From positions 186,001 through 250,000 of the forward strand of contig NZ_JAKUMM010000008.1 in assembly GCF_022601735.1 (NCBI RefSeq): 64,000 nucleotides of DNA. The letters run 5' to 3'. A program made the translations under genes and the position numbers. Origin of the DNA: Atopomonas sediminilitoris. Lineage in GTDB: Bacteria; Pseudomonadota; Gammaproteobacteria; Pseudomonadales; Pseudomonadaceae. The first letter of the stretch is position 1. Each line of letters starts with the position of its first letter. Below are positions 27,482 through 38,681 of the stretch, in pieces. The notes beneath the pieces were generated by a model. It saw only the letters and a program-made list of their open reading frames with translations, had not been told where the DNA came from and searched no databases.

Positions 27482-27514
27482 CCTGAGCCGCGCGCAGGGC
27501 GCAAGCGGCTCAGG
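27482..27514 (-). promoter_or_regulatory. Intercistronic hairpin between gltB and gltD
   Basis: Ten-bp stem CCTGAGCCGC / GCGGCTCAGG with a 13-nt loop and no T-run on the minus strand. Likely an RNA-stability or processing element rather than a terminator. Confidence 0.55.
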
Positions 27515-27525
27515 GCGATGCTGCA

Positions 27526-30500
27526 TTATTGTGGGTTAGCGCGGGTGGTCGACAGCAGCGACGCCAAGTTGGCCGCCTTCGGCTTGACCAGCCAGAACCT
27601 ACGCACGTAATCGTCCAAGTTCTCCAGTAAGTAAGCGCCCCAGGTACTGCCTGTTTCGGCCACGTACTCGGCAATCACTTCTTGCAGGTGGCTGCGGTAG
27701 GCTTCCATGGCCTCGCTGCTGATGCGGGTGATTTCCACCAGCTCGTGGTTCACCTTGTCGACAAAGCTGTTGTCTTGGTCGAGCACGTAAGCGAAGCCAC
27801 CGGTCATCCCGGCACCGAAGTTGTAGCCGGTGCGACCCAGCACGCAAACCATGCCGCCAGTCATGTACTCACAGCAGTGATCGCCAGCACCCTCGATGAC
27901 CGCATGGGCACCGGAGTTACGCACGGCGAAGCGCTCGCCCGCAGTGCCGGCGGCAAACAAGGCGCCGCCCGTTGCACCGTACAAGCAGGTGTTCCCGATG
28001 ATGGCGCTTTCTTGGCTAGCAAACGCACTGCCCTTGGGCGGCGCAATCACCAGCTTACCGCCGGTCATGCCCTTGCCGACGTAGTCGTTGGCATCGCCTT
28101 CAAGGTACAGGTTCAAGCCGCCGGCGTTCCACACGCCGAAGCTCTGACCCGCAGTGCCCTTAAAGCGGAACGTGATCGGGGCACTGACCATGCCCTGATT
28201 GCCGTGCGCCTTGGCAATTTCGCCCGAGATACGCGCGCCAATCGAACGGTCGCAGTTACACACATCTAAGCTGTATTCACCGCCAGACTTGGCCGCGATC
28301 GCCTCTTTGGCCATCTCGACCATTTGCTCAGCGAGCAAGCCCTTGTCGAACGGCGGGTTGCGGTCGCTTAAGCAGTACTGTGGCTTTTCTGCAGGAATCA
28401 AATCGTTGCGGATCAGCGGCGTCAGGTCCAAGTTGCTTTGCTTGCCAGTGCTGCCAGGCAACACTTCCAGCAAATCGGTACGACCGATCAAGTCCTGCAG
28501 ACTGGCAACGCCAAGCTTGGCCAACCACTCACGGGTTTCCATGGCAACGTAGGTGAAGAAGTTCATCACCATTTCCACGGTACCGATGTAGTGATCGCGG
28601 CGCAGACGCTCGTTCTGTGTCGCCACACCGGTGGCGCAGTTGTTCAGGTGGCAAATACGCAGGTACTTACAACCCAAGGCGATCATCGGCGCAGTACCAA
28701 AGCCGAAGCTTTCAGCACCCAAAATGGCCGCTTTAACCACGTCCAGACCGGTCTTTAAACCGCCGTCGGTTTGTACGCGCACTTTGCCGCGCAGGTCGTT
28801 GGCACGCAGGGCTTGGTGCGCCTCAGACAGGCCCAACTCCCACGGACTACCCGCGTACTTGATCGAGGTCAGCGGCGAAGCGCCGGTGCCGCCGTCGTAG
28901 CCGGAGATAGTGATCAGGTCGGCGTAGGCTTTGGCCACACCGGCAGCAATCGTGCCTACGCCCGCTTCCGCCACCAGCTTGACCGATACCTGCGCCGCTG
29001 GGTTGACCTGCTTGAGGTCGAAAATCAGCTGCGACAGGTCTTCAATCGAGTAGATATCGTGGTGCGGCGGCGGCGAGATCAAGGTCACGCCCGGTACGGC
29101 ATAACGCAGACGCGCGATCAAGGCATTCACCTTGCCGCCCGGCAACTGACCGCCCTCACCGGGCTTAGCGCCTTGCGCCACTTTGATCTGAATAACCTCG
29201 GCGTTGACCAAGTATTCCGGCGTGACGCCGAAACGGCCCGAAGCCACTTGCTTGATCTTGGAGGTTTTCATGGTGCCGTAACGCACCGGATCTTCACCGC
29301 CCTCACCGGAGTTTGAGCGCGCGCCTAAGCGGTTCATCGCTTCCGCAATGGCTTCGTGAGCTTCTGGCGACAGCGCGCCCAGCGAGATGCCCGCCGAGTC
29401 AAAGCGCTTAAAGATCGCATCCAGCGGCTCGACATCATCCAGCGCCAGCGGCTTATCGGTTAGCTTGACCTGGAACATGTCACGCAACGAAGACACCGGA
29501 CGGCTGTTCACCATATCGGCGTATTCTTGATACTTCTCGTACGAGTCTTGCTGCACCGCGGCTTGCAGGGTGTTCACCACATCCGGATTGTAGGCATGGT
29601 ACTCGCCGCCGTGAACAAACTTCAGCAGGCCACCTTGCTGGATGGGCTTGCGGGCACTCCAGGCCTCAGCGGCCAGCAGCTTTTGCTCTGCCTCGAGATC
29701 AACAAAGCGCGCGCCTTCGATGCGGCTAGCTACGCCACGGAAGCACAGCTCGGTCACGTCTTTAGACAGACCCACGGCTTCAAACAATTGCGAACCACGG
29801 TACGAGGCCATGGTGGAGATACCCATCTTCGACAGGATCTTCATCAAGCCTTTGGCGATACCTTTGCGGTAGTACTTGAAGATTTCGTGGGTGTCGCCCA
29901 GCACTTCGCCGGTACGCACCAAGTCTTCCAGCACTTCGTACGCGAGGTACGGATACACCGCCGAGGCACCAAAGCCCATCAGTACCGCATAGTGGTGCGA
30001 GTCACGCGCGGTGGCGGTCTCAACCAAAATATTGCAGTCGCAACGCAGGCCTTTTTCCACCAAACGGTGGTGCACGGCACCGGTCGCCATCGCCGCATGC
30101 ACCGGCAGCTTACCCGGGGCAATATTGCGGTCGCTCAGCACTAACAGCACTTTACCGGCACGCACCGCTTCTTCGGCTTGATCGGCAATATTTTCAATCG
30201 CCGCTTTCAAGCCGAGTTCTTCGGCGTAGTTCAGATCGATGCGCTGGTGGGCAAAAGCCGGATCCGTCAGACCAAGAATCGAACTCCACTTCGCCGGCGA
30301 AATCACAGGCGAGGTCAGAATCGCACGCTTAGCGTGGTCTGCTGTTTCATCAAAAATATTACGCTCGGCACCCAAACAGGTTTCCAGCGACATCACGATA
30401 GACTCGCGCAGCGGGTCGATCGGCGGGTTGGTTACCTGCGCAAACTGCTGACGGAAGTAGTCGTACACCGAACGCACGCGCTGTGACAGCACGGCCATCG

Positions 30501-31971
30501 GTGTGTCATCGCCCATCGAGCCGACCGCTTCTTGGCCCTGCTCCGCCATCGGGCGCAGAACTTGGTCGCGCTCTTCGAAGGTGACCTGGAACATCTTCAT
30601 GTACTGCTTGAGCTGATCTTGATCGTAGCTCGCGCTGCCATGGTCTTCATCTAGGCTGGCACGGATACGCAAGGCGCTCTGACGCAGCCACTGCTTGTAG
30701 GGATGGCGCGACTTGAGGCGATCATCGATATCTTTGGTTTGCAGCATCTCGCCGGTTTGCGTGTCCACCGCCAAGATTTGCCCCGGGCCAACACGGCCTT
30801 TGGCCAGCACATCTTCGGGCTGGTAATCCCAGACGCCGATTTCTGAGGCGAGGGTGATGTAACCATTCTTAGTGGTGACCCAACGCGCAGGGCGCAGACC
30901 GTTACGGTCGAGCAGACAGACCGCATAACGGCCGTCGGTCATAACGACGCCGGCCGGGCCATCCCACGGCTCCATGTGCATGGAGTTGTATTCGTAGAAT
31001 GCCCGCAGCTCGGCATCCATGGTGTCGACGTTCTGCCACGCCGGCGGAATGATCATGCGCACGCCACGGAACAGGTCGATACCGCCGGTGACCATCAACT
31101 CCAGCATGTTGTCCATGCTGGAGGAGTCAGAACCCACGCGGTTAACCAGCGGGCCCAGCTCAGCCAGGTCGGGAATCATCTCGTTGGCGAACTTGGTCCG
31201 GCGCGCCTGTGCCCAGTTGCGGTTACCGGTGATGGTGTTGATTTCACCGTTGTGCGCCAAAAAGCGGAACGGCTGCGCCAAGGGCCACTTAGGCAGGGTG
31301 TTGGTCGAGAAGCGCTGGTGGAACACGCAAATAGCGGTTTGCAGGCGCTCGTCGCTGAGGTCCGGATAGAAGGCGGCAAGGTCTGCCGGCATCATCAGGC
31401 CTTTATAAATGATGGTCTTGTGCGAAAAGCTACAGATGTAGTGATCGCTATCCGCGGCATTCGCCACGGAAGAGCGACGGCGCGCACTGAACAGCTTGAC
31501 CGCAAACTGCTGGTCGCTCAGGCCTTCACCGCCAACAAAAACTTGTTCAATTTGTGGCAGACGAGCCAGAGCCAACTCACCCAGCACGCTGGTGTCGATC
31601 GGCACTTTGCGCCAGCCGACCAACGTCAGGCCGGCAGCTTCGATCTCGCGATTCATGTTGGCGCGCGCGGCTTCTGCTTTGGCAGCGTCTTGGTTGAAGA
31701 ACACCATGCCCACGGCATATTGCTGGGGCAGTTGCGCAGCGAATTCAGCTTGCGCGATCGCACGCAAGAAGGCGTCTGGCTTCTGAATCAGCAGACCACA
31801 ACCATCACCCGTCTTACCATCGGCGTTAATGCCGCCACGGTGAGTCATGCACGTTAGGGCTTCGATGGCCGTCTGCAACAGGTGATGACTGGCCTCACCC
31901 TGCATGTGGGCGATCAGACCAAATCCGCAGTTATCCTTGAACTCACCAGGATGATACAAACCTGCTTTCAT
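27526..31971 (-). CDS. gltB: Glutamate synthase (NADPH) large subunit
   Basis: Protein of 1481 residues making glutamate from 2-oxoglutarate and glutamine-derived ammonia. The class II amidotransferase nucleophile is Cys15 ([14 protein letters not shown]) after a 14-residue propeptide that must be removed. The FMN/synthase part contains SGEGGEDP and [22 protein letters not shown], with the Cys-rich [19 protein letters not shown] binding a [3Fe-4S] cluster, and a C-terminal beta-helix rich in Gly repeats (from about 1230). Complete. A candidate promoter and leader hairpin lie upstream. Confidence 0.97.
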   Translation of the reverse strand: MKAGLYHPGEFKDNCGFGLIAHMQGEASHHLLQTAIEALTCMTHRGGINADGKTGDGCGLLIQKPDAFLRAIAQAEFAAQLPQQYAVGMVFFNQDAAKAEAARANMNREIEAAGLTLVGWRKVPIDTSVLGELALARLPQIEQVFVGGEGLSDQQFAVKLFSARRRSSVANAADSDHYICSFSHKTIIYKGLMMPADLAAFYPDLSDERLQTAICVFHQRFSTNTLPKWPLAQPFRFLAHNGEINTITGNRNWAQARRTKFANEMIPDLAELGPLVNRVGSDSSSMDNMLELMVTGGIDLFRGVRMIIPPAWQNVDTMDAELRAFYEYNSMHMEPWDGPAGVVMTDGRYAVCLLDRNGLRPARWVTTKNGYITLASEIGVWDYQPEDVLAKGRVGPGQILAVDTQTGEMLQTKDIDDRLKSRHPYKQWLRQSALRIRASLDEDHGSASYDQDQLKQYMKMFQVTFEERDQVLRPMAEQGQEAVGSMGDDTPMAVLSQRVRSVYDYFRQQFAQVTNPPIDPLRESIVMSLETCLGAERNIFDETADHAKRAILTSPVISPAKWSSILGLTDPAFAHQRIDLNYAEELGLKAAIENIADQAEEAVRAGKVLLVLSDRNIAPGKLPVHAAMATGAVHHRLVEKGLRCDCNILVETATARDSHHYAVLMGFGASAVYPYLAYEVLEDLVRTGEVLGDTHEIFKYYRKGIAKGLMKILSKMGISTMASYRGSQLFEAVGLSKDVTELCFRGVASRIEGARFVDLEAEQKLLAAEAWSARKPIQQGGLLKFVHGGEYHAYNPDVVNTLQAAVQQDSYEKYQEYADMVNSRPVSSLRDMFQVKLTDKPLALDDVEPLDAIFKRFDSAGISLGALSPEAHEAIAEAMNRLGARSNSGEGGEDPVRYGTMKTSKIKQVASGRFGVTPEYLVNAEVIQIKVAQGAKPGEGGQLPGGKVNALIARLRYAVPGVTLISPPPHHDIYSIEDLSQLIFDLKQVNPAAQVSVKLVAEAGVGTIAAGVAKAYADLITISGYDGGTGASPLTSIKYAGSPWELGLSEAHQALRANDLRGKVRVQTDGGLKTGLDVVKAAILGAESFGFGTAPMIALGCKYLRICHLNNCATGVATQNERLRRDHYIGTVEMVMNFFTYVAMETREWLAKLGVASLQDLIGRTDLLEVLPGSTGKQSNLDLTPLIRNDLIPAEKPQYCLSDRNPPFDKGLLAEQMVEMAKEAIAAKSGGEYSLDVCNCDRSIGARISGEIAKAHGNQGMVSAPITFRFKGTAGQSFGVWNAGGLNLYLEGDANDYVGKGMTGGKLVIAPPKGSAFASQESAIIGNTCLYGATGGALFAAGTAGERFAVRNSGAHAVIEGAGDHCCEYMTGGMVCVLGRTGYNFGAGMTGGFAYVLDQDNSFVDKVNHELVEITRISSEAMEAYRSHLQEVIAEYVAETGSTWGAYLLENLDDYVRRFWLVKPKAANLASLLSTTRANPQ

Positions 31972-32020
31972 AGACCCTCACCTGGAAAATCTTTATATAA
32001 ATCAATTACTTGCCACAAAA

Positions 32021-32043
32021 CTCAGGGCGCAAAAAGCCCTGAG
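32021..32043 (-). promoter_or_regulatory. Leader hairpin upstream of gltB
   Basis: Eight-bp stem CTCAGGGC / GCCCTGAG with a 7-nt loop in the presumed 5' leader, followed on the minus strand by TTTTG. It could act as an attenuator; no leader peptide is obvious. Confidence 0.45.
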
Positions 32044-32062
32044 AGAGGGCAAAAGGGAGGTC

Positions 32063-32091
32063 ATTGTACACACCCCCCCTATGCCCCACAA
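32063..32091 (-). promoter_or_regulatory. Candidate sigma70 promoter of gltBD
   Basis: On the minus strand TTGTGG, 17-bp G-rich spacer, TACAAT. Good -10 and spacing, weak -35; about 90 bp upstream of gltB. Confidence 0.45.
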
Positions 32092-32158
32092 ATTTTCGTG
32101 ACCGCTGGGTTTAATTCAATGTCGCGATTGCGAATGGAGCGTCACCGGCATCCATGTT

Positions 32159-32176
32159 ACTGACCGCTAAGTCAGT
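32159..32176. repeat. Inverted repeat downstream of the SPOR-ATPase gene
   Basis: Arms ACTGAC / GTCAGT with a 6-nt loop; no T-run, so not a clear terminator. Same arms as the inverted repeat at 6720-6740. Confidence 0.4.
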
Positions 32177-32223
32177 CGTGCACAGCAGATTAGCTCAACG
32201 AGGCGCTAAAGCTCTCCATTGCG

Positions 32224-33798
32224 TTAGCGACTCGCTTGAATCTCGCGCTGTATATCGCCGAAACGCTTGGGCCAAGGCTTGTTACGCTGAAAGGTCGCCG
32301 GCAAGGTAGCGATCGCTTTTTTAGCCTCTAAGGCCGAAGTAAAGCGACCAAACGTCACCACAAATATTGGCTTGCCGCCGACCTGTTTGCGGTAATAGTG
32401 GTATTGACCACCAAACTTAGCGAGTACCGATTTAGCCGCCACTTCGGTCGAGAGCGCAGAAATCTGCAGCGCGTAATCGCTACCCGCTTGCTGCGTATAC
32501 CAATCACTCCCTGCAGCAACCGACTTAGCCGCAGCGGCGACAGGCTTAGACTCAGGCTTTGGCGCAGGGGCCGGCTTGGCCACCTCAGCAACCGCCGGCT
32601 TCTCTAGCACAGGCGCTACCGGCGCCACCGGCTGCGGTGCCGGCTGCGCTACTGGCTCCGCCACGACCTCAGGCTCCGGCTTGGGCGCGGGTTCAGCCAC
32701 TGGCGCAGCAGCAACTGGCGACACATCGCGCACCACCGCTTGCGCCGGCTGCGTCATAGGCAGCGGCAACGGCTGGCTTTGGCCGCTGAATTGAACTTGC
32801 GGCACCACACCAGCACCCTCTGCAGCCTCAGGTACTGCGGCGATACTGGGCTGTGCCACTGAGCCTGAACCCACTGTCGACTCAGCATCGACACTGGCCA
32901 CAGGCGTCACCGGCGGCAAGGCAATCTCAGCGGGGGCGCTAGAAGCAACGCCTGGCTCGGTGCGCCCCTGCATAAACCAAGCAGCCATCACACCGAGCGC
33001 CACCACCGCCAACAGCGCAAGGTGCTTCACAGGGAAGCGCCCACGCGGCGCATTGGCGGGCTCAGCCTGCTCATGCATCGCCTCGACGGCCACCTCATGG
33101 GCAACACGATTAATCACTCCAGGCCAACCACCCGACTCTTCGTGAATTTGCTCTAACTGCTCTTCATTGAAGACATCTAAATCAGCACCCGCTGCCTTTA
33201 AACGCTGCGCCAAGTACTCGCAAGTATCTTCATATTCATAGGGCGCCAAGGCGATGGGGTGAAAGCGCTCTTGCTCGAGCGTTAACCGCTCAAGCCGCGC
33301 CGCCAATGCCGCCGTTGCAAACAGAAACACATGCGGCCGCGCCTGGCCCTGCCCCTCCGAAAGGGTCAACAAAGTCGGCAATACCTCATCGGCAAGGTCA
33401 TCGGCCTCGTCAATCAGCAGGTACAGCTCTTGCCCTGTTAGCGCGACTTGCTCGATTAACTCAAAGACCTCATCCAAATCACTCGATACACCGCCAAGCC
33501 CCTGCGCCACGTGCAGCAACAAGTCTTTGGGCGTGGCTACGCTGCGGCCATTTAAAATGACGCTCTTGACCGAATCCTTATTCGCACTCCCAGCCAAAGC
33601 CTTACGCAGCAGAGTCTTGCCACTGCCCTCAGGCCCTGTGACCAGCAACATTAACTGGCTATAACGCGCCAAATGGTGCAATTGGCTCAGTACAGTCTTG
33701 CGCTGCGCTGGGAAAAACTTCATCCCTGGCACACGCGCCGCAAACGGATCATGTGAAAAACCGTAGTGCTCTAACAAAGCGTCATCAGCGTGCAGCAT
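32224..33798 (-). CDS. AAA ATPase with C-terminal SPOR domain (DamX-like)
   Basis: Protein of 524 residues. The N-terminal ~250 residues form an ExeA/GspA-type ATPase: YGFSHDPFAAR opening, Walker A TGPEGSGKTLLRK and Walker B LYLLIDEADDL. One transmembrane helix (LALLAVVALGVMAAWF, ~270-286) is followed by a long Ala/Pro/Val-rich linker (~300-440) and a SPOR domain (~445-520, YALQISALSTEVAAKSVL) that binds denuded peptidoglycan at the septum. Position after aroK-aroB is that of damX in other gammaproteobacteria, but DamX nomenclature is only by context. Probably links ATPase activity to the division-site cell wall. Confidence 0.85.
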   Translation of the reverse strand: MLHADDALLEHYGFSHDPFAARVPGMKFFPAQRKTVLSQLHHLARYSQLMLLVTGPEGSGKTLLRKALAGSANKDSVKSVILNGRSVATPKDLLLHVAQGLGGVSSDLDEVFELIEQVALTGQELYLLIDEADDLADEVLPTLLTLSEGQGQARPHVFLFATAALAARLERLTLEQERFHPIALAPYEYEDTCEYLAQRLKAAGADLDVFNEEQLEQIHEESGGWPGVINRVAHEVAVEAMHEQAEPANAPRGRFPVKHLALLAVVALGVMAAWFMQGRTEPGVASSAPAEIALPPVTPVASVDAESTVGSGSVAQPSIAAVPEAAEGAGVVPQVQFSGQSQPLPLPMTQPAQAVVRDVSPVAAAPVAEPAPKPEPEVVAEPVAQPAPQPVAPVAPVLEKPAVAEVAKPAPAPKPESKPVAAAAKSVAAGSDWYTQQAGSDYALQISALSTEVAAKSVLAKFGGQYHYYRKQVGGKPIFVVTFGRFTSALEAKKAIATLPATFQRNKPWPKRFGDIQREIQASR

Positions 33799-33818
33799 GC
33801 AATGCTCTCGAAGAATTC

Positions 33819-34901
33819 TTAAAGTGGGTATCGTGCGCTAAGCGTTGCCAATAACGCTTCACGAGAAAAATCGGCCGTTACACAGGCTTGTCCGAGGCCT
33901 TTGAGCAACACCAATCGTAACTGACCATCTAAAACTTTTTTATCGACCGACATATGCTGGATAAACGCCTCCACCGTCATGTCCGCAGGCGGCGCAACGG
34001 GAAGACCCGCACGCGCCAACAGGTCACAACCTCGGCGCACAACCTCAGCATCAATCCAACCTAAACGGTGGGACAGATCCAAAGCCATGACAGTACCCGC
34101 AGCAACCGCTTCGCCGTGCAACCAATTACCGTAACCTTGCTCGGTTTCAATGGCGTGCCCAAAGGTATGACCAAGATTCAAGATGGCGCGGATACCGCCT
34201 TCGCGCTCATCCTGCGCCACCACGCGCGCCTTTGCGGCACACGAGCGCTCGATCGCCTCACTAAGCGCGGCAGAATCCAATGCGAGCAACGCATCGACAT
34301 GTTGCTCTAACCAACAAAAAAACGGCTCATCACAAATAAGGCCGTACTTAATCACCTCAGCCAAGCCTGCGGACAACTCTCTTGCCGGCAACGTGCGCAG
34401 CGTATCGATATCAATCACAACCGACTGCGGCTGATAAAAAGCCCCAACCATATTCTTGCCGAGAGGATGATTAATGCCCGTCTTACCACCAACAGAAGAA
34501 TCAACTTGCGACAACAGCGTGGTAGGCACCTGAATAAAGTTAACCCCGCGCTGATAACAGGCCGCAGCAAAGCCCGTCATATCACCAACCACCCCACCAC
34601 CTAAGGCAATCAAGGTCGTTTTGCGATCGTGCCGCTGCTTAAGAAGCTCATCAAAAATCAGATTCAGCGTTTGCCAGTCTTTGTGCTGCTCGCCATCTGG
34701 CAACACAACAGCATGAACATCGCGCCCAGCTAGAGTCGCGGTCAATCGCTCAAGATACAAGGGCGCGACTGTGGTATTTGTCACCACCGCCACTTGCTTG
34801 CCTGCAATATAAGGAAGAAATAGCTCAGGCTGATCAAGCAAACCTGCGCCGATGGTTATGGGGTAACTGCGCTCCCCCAAATCAACCGTCAATGTCGTCA
34901 T
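33819..34901 (-). CDS. aroB: 3-dehydroquinate synthase
   Basis: Second shikimate-pathway enzyme, 360 residues, converting DAHP to 3-dehydroquinate with NAD+ and a metal. Visible: VALGGG-like [18 protein letters not shown] (NAD site), [23 protein letters not shown] (substrate site), and HxxxH ligands in [10 protein letters not shown]. Start at the ATG 34901 ([15 protein letters not shown]) because GAGG lies 5 nt upstream; a GTG at 34916 would add five residues without support. Part of the pil-aroKB operon. Confidence 0.95.
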   Translation of the reverse strand: MTTLTVDLGERSYPITIGAGLLDQPELFLPYIAGKQVAVVTNTTVAPLYLERLTATLAGRDVHAVVLPDGEQHKDWQTLNLIFDELLKQRHDRKTTLIALGGGVVGDMTGFAAACYQRGVNFIQVPTTLLSQVDSSVGGKTGINHPLGKNMVGAFYQPQSVVIDIDTLRTLPARELSAGLAEVIKYGLICDEPFFCWLEQHVDALLALDSAALSEAIERSCAAKARVVAQDEREGGIRAILNLGHTFGHAIETEQGYGNWLHGEAVAAGTVMALDLSHRLGWIDAEVVRRGCDLLARAGLPVAPPADMTVEAFIQHMSVDKKVLDGQLRLVLLKGLGQACVTADFSREALLATLSARYPL

Positions 34902-34937
34902 AGCATCCTCACACACCGAAGCGGCTAGGATACCTTG

Positions 34938-35453
34938 TCAAACACCATCGGGGGAGTCGAGCTGGCGAAGGATTTCCTGCACCACCATGCGCGGGGGACG
35001 TTCGTCGGTAACCACAATGATGTCAGCCACCTCACGATACAGCGGGTCGCGAATGGCCATTAAGCGCGCCAAAACGGCGGCTGGATCTTCGGTTTGCAGC
35101 AGTGGACGATTACGATCACGCGCTGTACGGGCGACCTGCTGCTCAACCGAGGCGAACAAATACACCACCACAGCACCGCGCTGCATCGCTAAGCGATTGG
35201 CCTCGCGCAACACGGCTCCACCACCTGTTGCTAGCAGCATTCCGTCACGAGAAAGCAGCTCCTCTACAACCGCCTGCTCTCGATCGCGAAAGCCCTGCTC
35301 ACCCTCAACATCAAAAATCCACGGGATGTCCGCGCCTGTTCGTTCCTCAATCTCCTTATCGGAATCGATAAACGGCAAACGTAGCTCTTTAGAAAGAAGA
35401 CGCCCGATGGTGCTTTTACCAGCACCCATCGGGCCAACGAGGACGACATTCAC
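34938..35453 (-). CDS. aroK: Shikimate kinase
   Basis: P-loop kinase of 171 residues phosphorylating shikimate. Walker [17 protein letters not shown] at the N-terminus, shikimate-binding [20 protein letters not shown], and the lid Arg region RDRNRPLLQ. It lies 6 bp downstream of pilQ on the same strand and 36 bp upstream of aroB, so the aromatic genes are probably read from the pilus operon as in related bacteria. Confidence 0.96.
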   Translation of the reverse strand: MNVVLVGPMGAGKSTIGRLLSKELRLPFIDSDKEIEERTGADIPWIFDVEGEQGFRDREQAVVEELLSRDGMLLATGGGAVLREANRLAMQRGAVVVYLFASVEQQVARTARDRNRPLLQTEDPAAVLARLMAIRDPLYREVADIIVVTDERPPRMVVQEILRQLDSPDGV

Positions 35454-35459
35454 AAATAA

Positions 35460-37493
35460 TTAGTTCTTCAGCGCAATGCCCTGGCCATTCAAAATACGCG
35501 GAGTGAGGAAAATCAGCAGCTCATTTTTCTGGTCAACCACAATGTCACGCTTGAATAGCCGCCCTAGAACTGGCAGGTCACCCAAGAATGGCACTTTATC
35601 GACTGACTTAGTTTGCGTATTTGAGAACACGCCACCAATAACGATCGTTTCACCGTCACCCACCAGAATCTTGGCGCTGACTTCGTTCTTTTTAATTGGC
35701 GGAACACCATTCACTTGGTTCGAATAATCAGGCTCATCCTTATTAACTTTAACTTCAATAATGATGCTGTTATCTGGAGTGATTTGCGGTGTTACCTCAA
35801 GCGCCAAGGCAGCTTCTTTGAACGAAACCGATGTTGCACCGCTTGAGCTAGCTTCTTGATAAGGAACCTCGGTACCTTTCAGGATTTTTGCAGTTTCTTT
35901 GTCTGAAGTAACAACTTTAGGCTGCGATACAACTTCACCATTACCGGTTTTTTCCATCGCCGACAATTCTAGATCGAGAATGGTGTTATCGGTAACGAAG
36001 CCAATACCTAAACCCGAGGTCGGAGCAGACGCACCAAGATCAACAAAATCCCCAACCGCACCACCTAACGAGCCACCTACCTGATTACCACCAGCGCCGC
36101 CGTAGGCGAAGTTACCCGTGCCATCACCAAAGCGCGCACCGCGCCACTGAACACCAAGCTCTTTGTTGTAATCGACGTTAGCCTCGACAATCCGTGCTTC
36201 AATCATGACTTGACGTACTGGAATATCTAGCTGCGTAACAATCCGGCGAAGCTCATCTAGGCGATCTTGGGTCTCATAAGCAATGATGCTGTTTGTGCGA
36301 TCATCCACAGTCACCGAGCCACGCTGCTCTGCGCCATCAGCCGTCACGGACTGGAAGAGCTTGGCAATATCTGATGCTTTTGCGTAGTTGACTTGAATAA
36401 GCTCACGACGCAACGGTGCCAGTTCAGCAATTTGCTTTTGCGATTCGAGTTCTTGGCGCTCGCGAGCAGCAATCTCGTCAGCGGGCGCAACCAATAGCAC
36501 ATTACCTACTTTGCGCTTATCTAACCCCTTGGTTTTTAAAACCAAATCCAGCGCCTGATCCCAAGGCACATTCTGCAAGCGCAGGGTAATGCTGCCTTGA
36601 ACAGTGTCGCTGGCCACCAAATTCAAATCGGTAAAATCAGCAATTAACTGCAACACTGAGCGCACATCAATATCTTGGAAGTTTAACGACAGTTTTTCGC
36701 CGCTGTAGGCAAACTTATCAGAGACGCGCTTTTCAGATTCTTCTTTAGTTAACGGCTTAACGCTGACCGTTAGCTTATTATCGGTTTGGTAAGCCAAGTA
36801 GTCATAGAAACCCGTAGGTTCGATAATAACCGTTGACTTGTCCGCAGCCCCGCGCGCGTAAACGTACTGAACTGGCGTAGCAAAATCCTTGACATCTAAG
36901 CGTACGCGCAGCGCTTCAGGCAGTTGAGTCTTTGGAAACTCTAAACGAATCTTGCCGCCTACTTCCTGAATATCCGGACTGATTGACGGATCCGACAGCT
37001 CAATAACCACACTGCCTTCACCCTTCTCACCACGCTGGAAATCCAAATTCTTGATGCTTTGCGCGCCAGCAGGAGCAACAGCCACAGGTGCAATAGGCGC
37101 GACCGTGGTTTTCTCACCAGCCCCCACTACCACGATCAAATTATTGCCTTCAACTCTTGTTGAATAGGGCGTTAATGCCGTCATATTTATGATCATGCGC
37201 GTGCGGTCAGCAGCTTCTACCAACGTCACACTTCGGGCATTACCCATACCCAGCTCGCGGCTCTTCACCCCAAGCTTATTTTTAACGCCCGGAAGATCCA
37301 GTGCAATTCGAGCCGGCTGCTCAATGGTGTAGCCTCTGGGCGCAGTCACTGCAGAATCAAAGCCTAAGCGCAATTCCATTCGATCCCCTGGAAGTGTAAC
37401 CACATCCAGTGACTTGAGGTCCGCAGCAATGCTTGTACAGGAAAACAATCCAAGAGCAGCAGAAAGAGCAATATTAGTCGTTATAGTTTTCAT
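35460..37493 (-). CDS. pilQ: Type IV pilus outer-membrane secretin
   Basis: Outer-membrane channel through which the pilus leaves the cell; about 677 residues from the start MKTITTN. After the signal peptide (cut after SIAA) come two AMIN domains binding peptidoglycan (AADLKSLDVVTLPGDRMELRL...; IKNLDFQRGEKGEG...), an STN/N0 domain (KLSLNFQDIDVRSVLQLIADFT), a KH-like N1 domain and the C-terminal secretin gate with VGDGETIVIGGVF and LGRLFK. Other in-frame starts exist at 37517 (AAGGA 7 nt upstream) and at 37535, overlapping the pilP stop; the former is nearly as likely. Confidence 0.95.
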   Translation of the reverse strand: MKTITTNIALSAALGLFSCTSIAADLKSLDVVTLPGDRMELRLGFDSAVTAPRGYTIEQPARIALDLPGVKNKLGVKSRELGMGNARSVTLVEAADRTRMIINMTALTPYSTRVEGNNLIVVVGAGEKTTVAPIAPVAVAPAGAQSIKNLDFQRGEKGEGSVVIELSDPSISPDIQEVGGKIRLEFPKTQLPEALRVRLDVKDFATPVQYVYARGAADKSTVIIEPTGFYDYLAYQTDNKLTVSVKPLTKEESEKRVSDKFAYSGEKLSLNFQDIDVRSVLQLIADFTDLNLVASDTVQGSITLRLQNVPWDQALDLVLKTKGLDKRKVGNVLLVAPADEIAARERQELESQKQIAELAPLRRELIQVNYAKASDIAKLFQSVTADGAEQRGSVTVDDRTNSIIAYETQDRLDELRRIVTQLDIPVRQVMIEARIVEANVDYNKELGVQWRGARFGDGTGNFAYGGAGGNQVGGSLGGAVGDFVDLGASAPTSGLGIGFVTDNTILDLELSAMEKTGNGEVVSQPKVVTSDKETAKILKGTEVPYQEASSSGATSVSFKEAALALEVTPQITPDNSIIIEVKVNKDEPDYSNQVNGVPPIKKNEVSAKILVGDGETIVIGGVFSNTQTKSVDKVPFLGDLPVLGRLFKRDIVVDQKNELLIFLTPRILNGQGIALKN

Positions 37494-37527
37494 CTTCTTT
37501 TCCCCGAGCGCTGGCATGCTCTTGTCC

Positions 37528-38052
37528 TTAACCATTATCTTTCAAAGGTAACTGACGAGGCCTCTCAAGCCAGCCACCCTCTCCATCTGGAACTATTTCA
37601 ATCACATCAATCTTTGATGCGTCGATTGCAATCACTTTACCGTGATTACGACCCAAGTAATCACCGACCTTAACACGGTGCACGCTCTCCGCTCCGTGAA
37701 GCAAAGCAAACATTCCACGCTGGTCACTTAGCGTGCCAACCATACTAAAGGTTTCAATATTGAAACCTTCTAAGAACTGTCTTACCCGCGATTCATCCGG
37801 CTTAACTTCTTTGCTGCCCTTTTGACGCTTGACCACTTCAAATTTGACTGGAGCCTGAAATGGTGAGCGCAAGCTGGATGCACTGTAAGCAAATGCCTCG
37901 TATGGCGTAAATTGAGGGAGTGGCTCAATCGATCCTTTGGGGCGCGCCCGAACTTCCGCCATGTATGCATTAAGATCAGAGAAGTCACCTTGACTACACC
38001 CTGTCATTACTAAAGCAGTGAAACCGAGAGCAATAGCTTTAAAAGCGCGCAT
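37528..38052 (-). CDS. pilP: Type IV pilus assembly lipoprotein PilP
   Basis: Inner-membrane lipoprotein of 174 residues; the lipobox VMTGC (Cys near residue 18) is followed by an extended N-terminal segment and a small beta-domain (SMVGTLSDQRGMFALLHGAESVHRVKVGDYLG) typical of PilP. It bridges PilN/PilO to the secretin PilQ. The ATG at 38052 overlaps the pilO stop (TGATG); a GTG one codon earlier is possible. Confidence 0.94.
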   Translation of the reverse strand: MRAFKAIALGFTALVMTGCSQGDFSDLNAYMAEVRARPKGSIEPLPQFTPYEAFAYSASSLRSPFQAPVKFEVVKRQKGSKEVKPDESRVRQFLEGFNIETFSMVGTLSDQRGMFALLHGAESVHRVKVGDYLGRNHGKVIAIDASKIDVIEIVPDGEGGWLERPRQLPLKDNG

Positions 38053-38681
38053 CACTTGCCCCCCTTATCGTTATATCGGTACGTTTTTGCCGTGATTGAC
38101 ATTCTCAATGACGAGCCTGCACCTACTGCCTGGCCACTTAGCGGGCTGACGTCAAAATCATGCAAGGTAACAATGCGCGGCAAAGCCGCCACACCGCTAA
38201 TGAAGGTCGCCAAGTCGTGATAGCTACCTACAACCGAGATCAAGATAGGCAGTTCTATATAAAACTGCTGCGTTACTTCTGGCTGTAGCTTAATTTCATC
38301 GAATTCAAGACCTGCACCCAGCCCTGTCCGAGTAATATCTTCAAGCAAGCCTGGAACTTCAGTGTCGCTCGGCAGCTGACGTAGAAGTGCGCCAAACGAC
38401 TCTTCCATTTCCACCATTTGCTCTTTGTAGGCGTCTAGGTTTGCCGCCTGAAAAGCCTTCTGCTCGAAGTCCTGCTTCAGCTGTACTTCCTGCTGCTTTA
38501 CTTGTTCAAGCTGGCTCTCAATATCTTTTAAATAAAAGTTGTAGCCCAACACCAAAACCAAGGTTAACAACAACACTGCAGAAATCACCTTAACCACAAC
38601 CGGCCATGAGCCAACATTCTCAAAGTCAAGGTTATTAAGGTCTAAATTTTTCAGGTCATCCAACGCAGTTTGCAGGCTCAT
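38052..38681 (-). CDS. pilO: Type IV pilus inner-membrane protein PilO
   Basis: Bitopic protein of 209 residues: short cytoplasmic N-terminus (DDLKNLDLNNLDFENVGSWP), one helix (VVKVISAVLLLTLVLVLGYNFYL), a coiled-coil stretch (~50-90, DIESQLEQVKQQEVQLKQDF) and a ferredoxin-like periplasmic domain. Forms heterodimers with PilN in the alignment complex. The pilN gene overlaps by 4 bp. Confidence 0.95.
   Translation of the reverse strand: MSLQTALDDLKNLDLNNLDFENVGSWPVVVKVISAVLLLTLVLVLGYNFYLKDIESQLEQVKQQEVQLKQDFEQKAFQAANLDAYKEQMVEMEESFGALLRQLPSDTEVPGLLEDITRTGLGAGLEFDEIKLQPEVTQQFYIELPILISVVGSYHDLATFISGVAALPRIVTLHDFDVSPLSGQAVGAGSSLRMSITAKTYRYNDKGGK

Noticed and set aside
31972..32223. Search for a small gene or sRNA between gltB and the SPOR-ATPase gene
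   Set aside because: The 31882-32163 plus frame starts inside gltB antisense and has no ribosome site; only the promoter and hairpins listed are supported.
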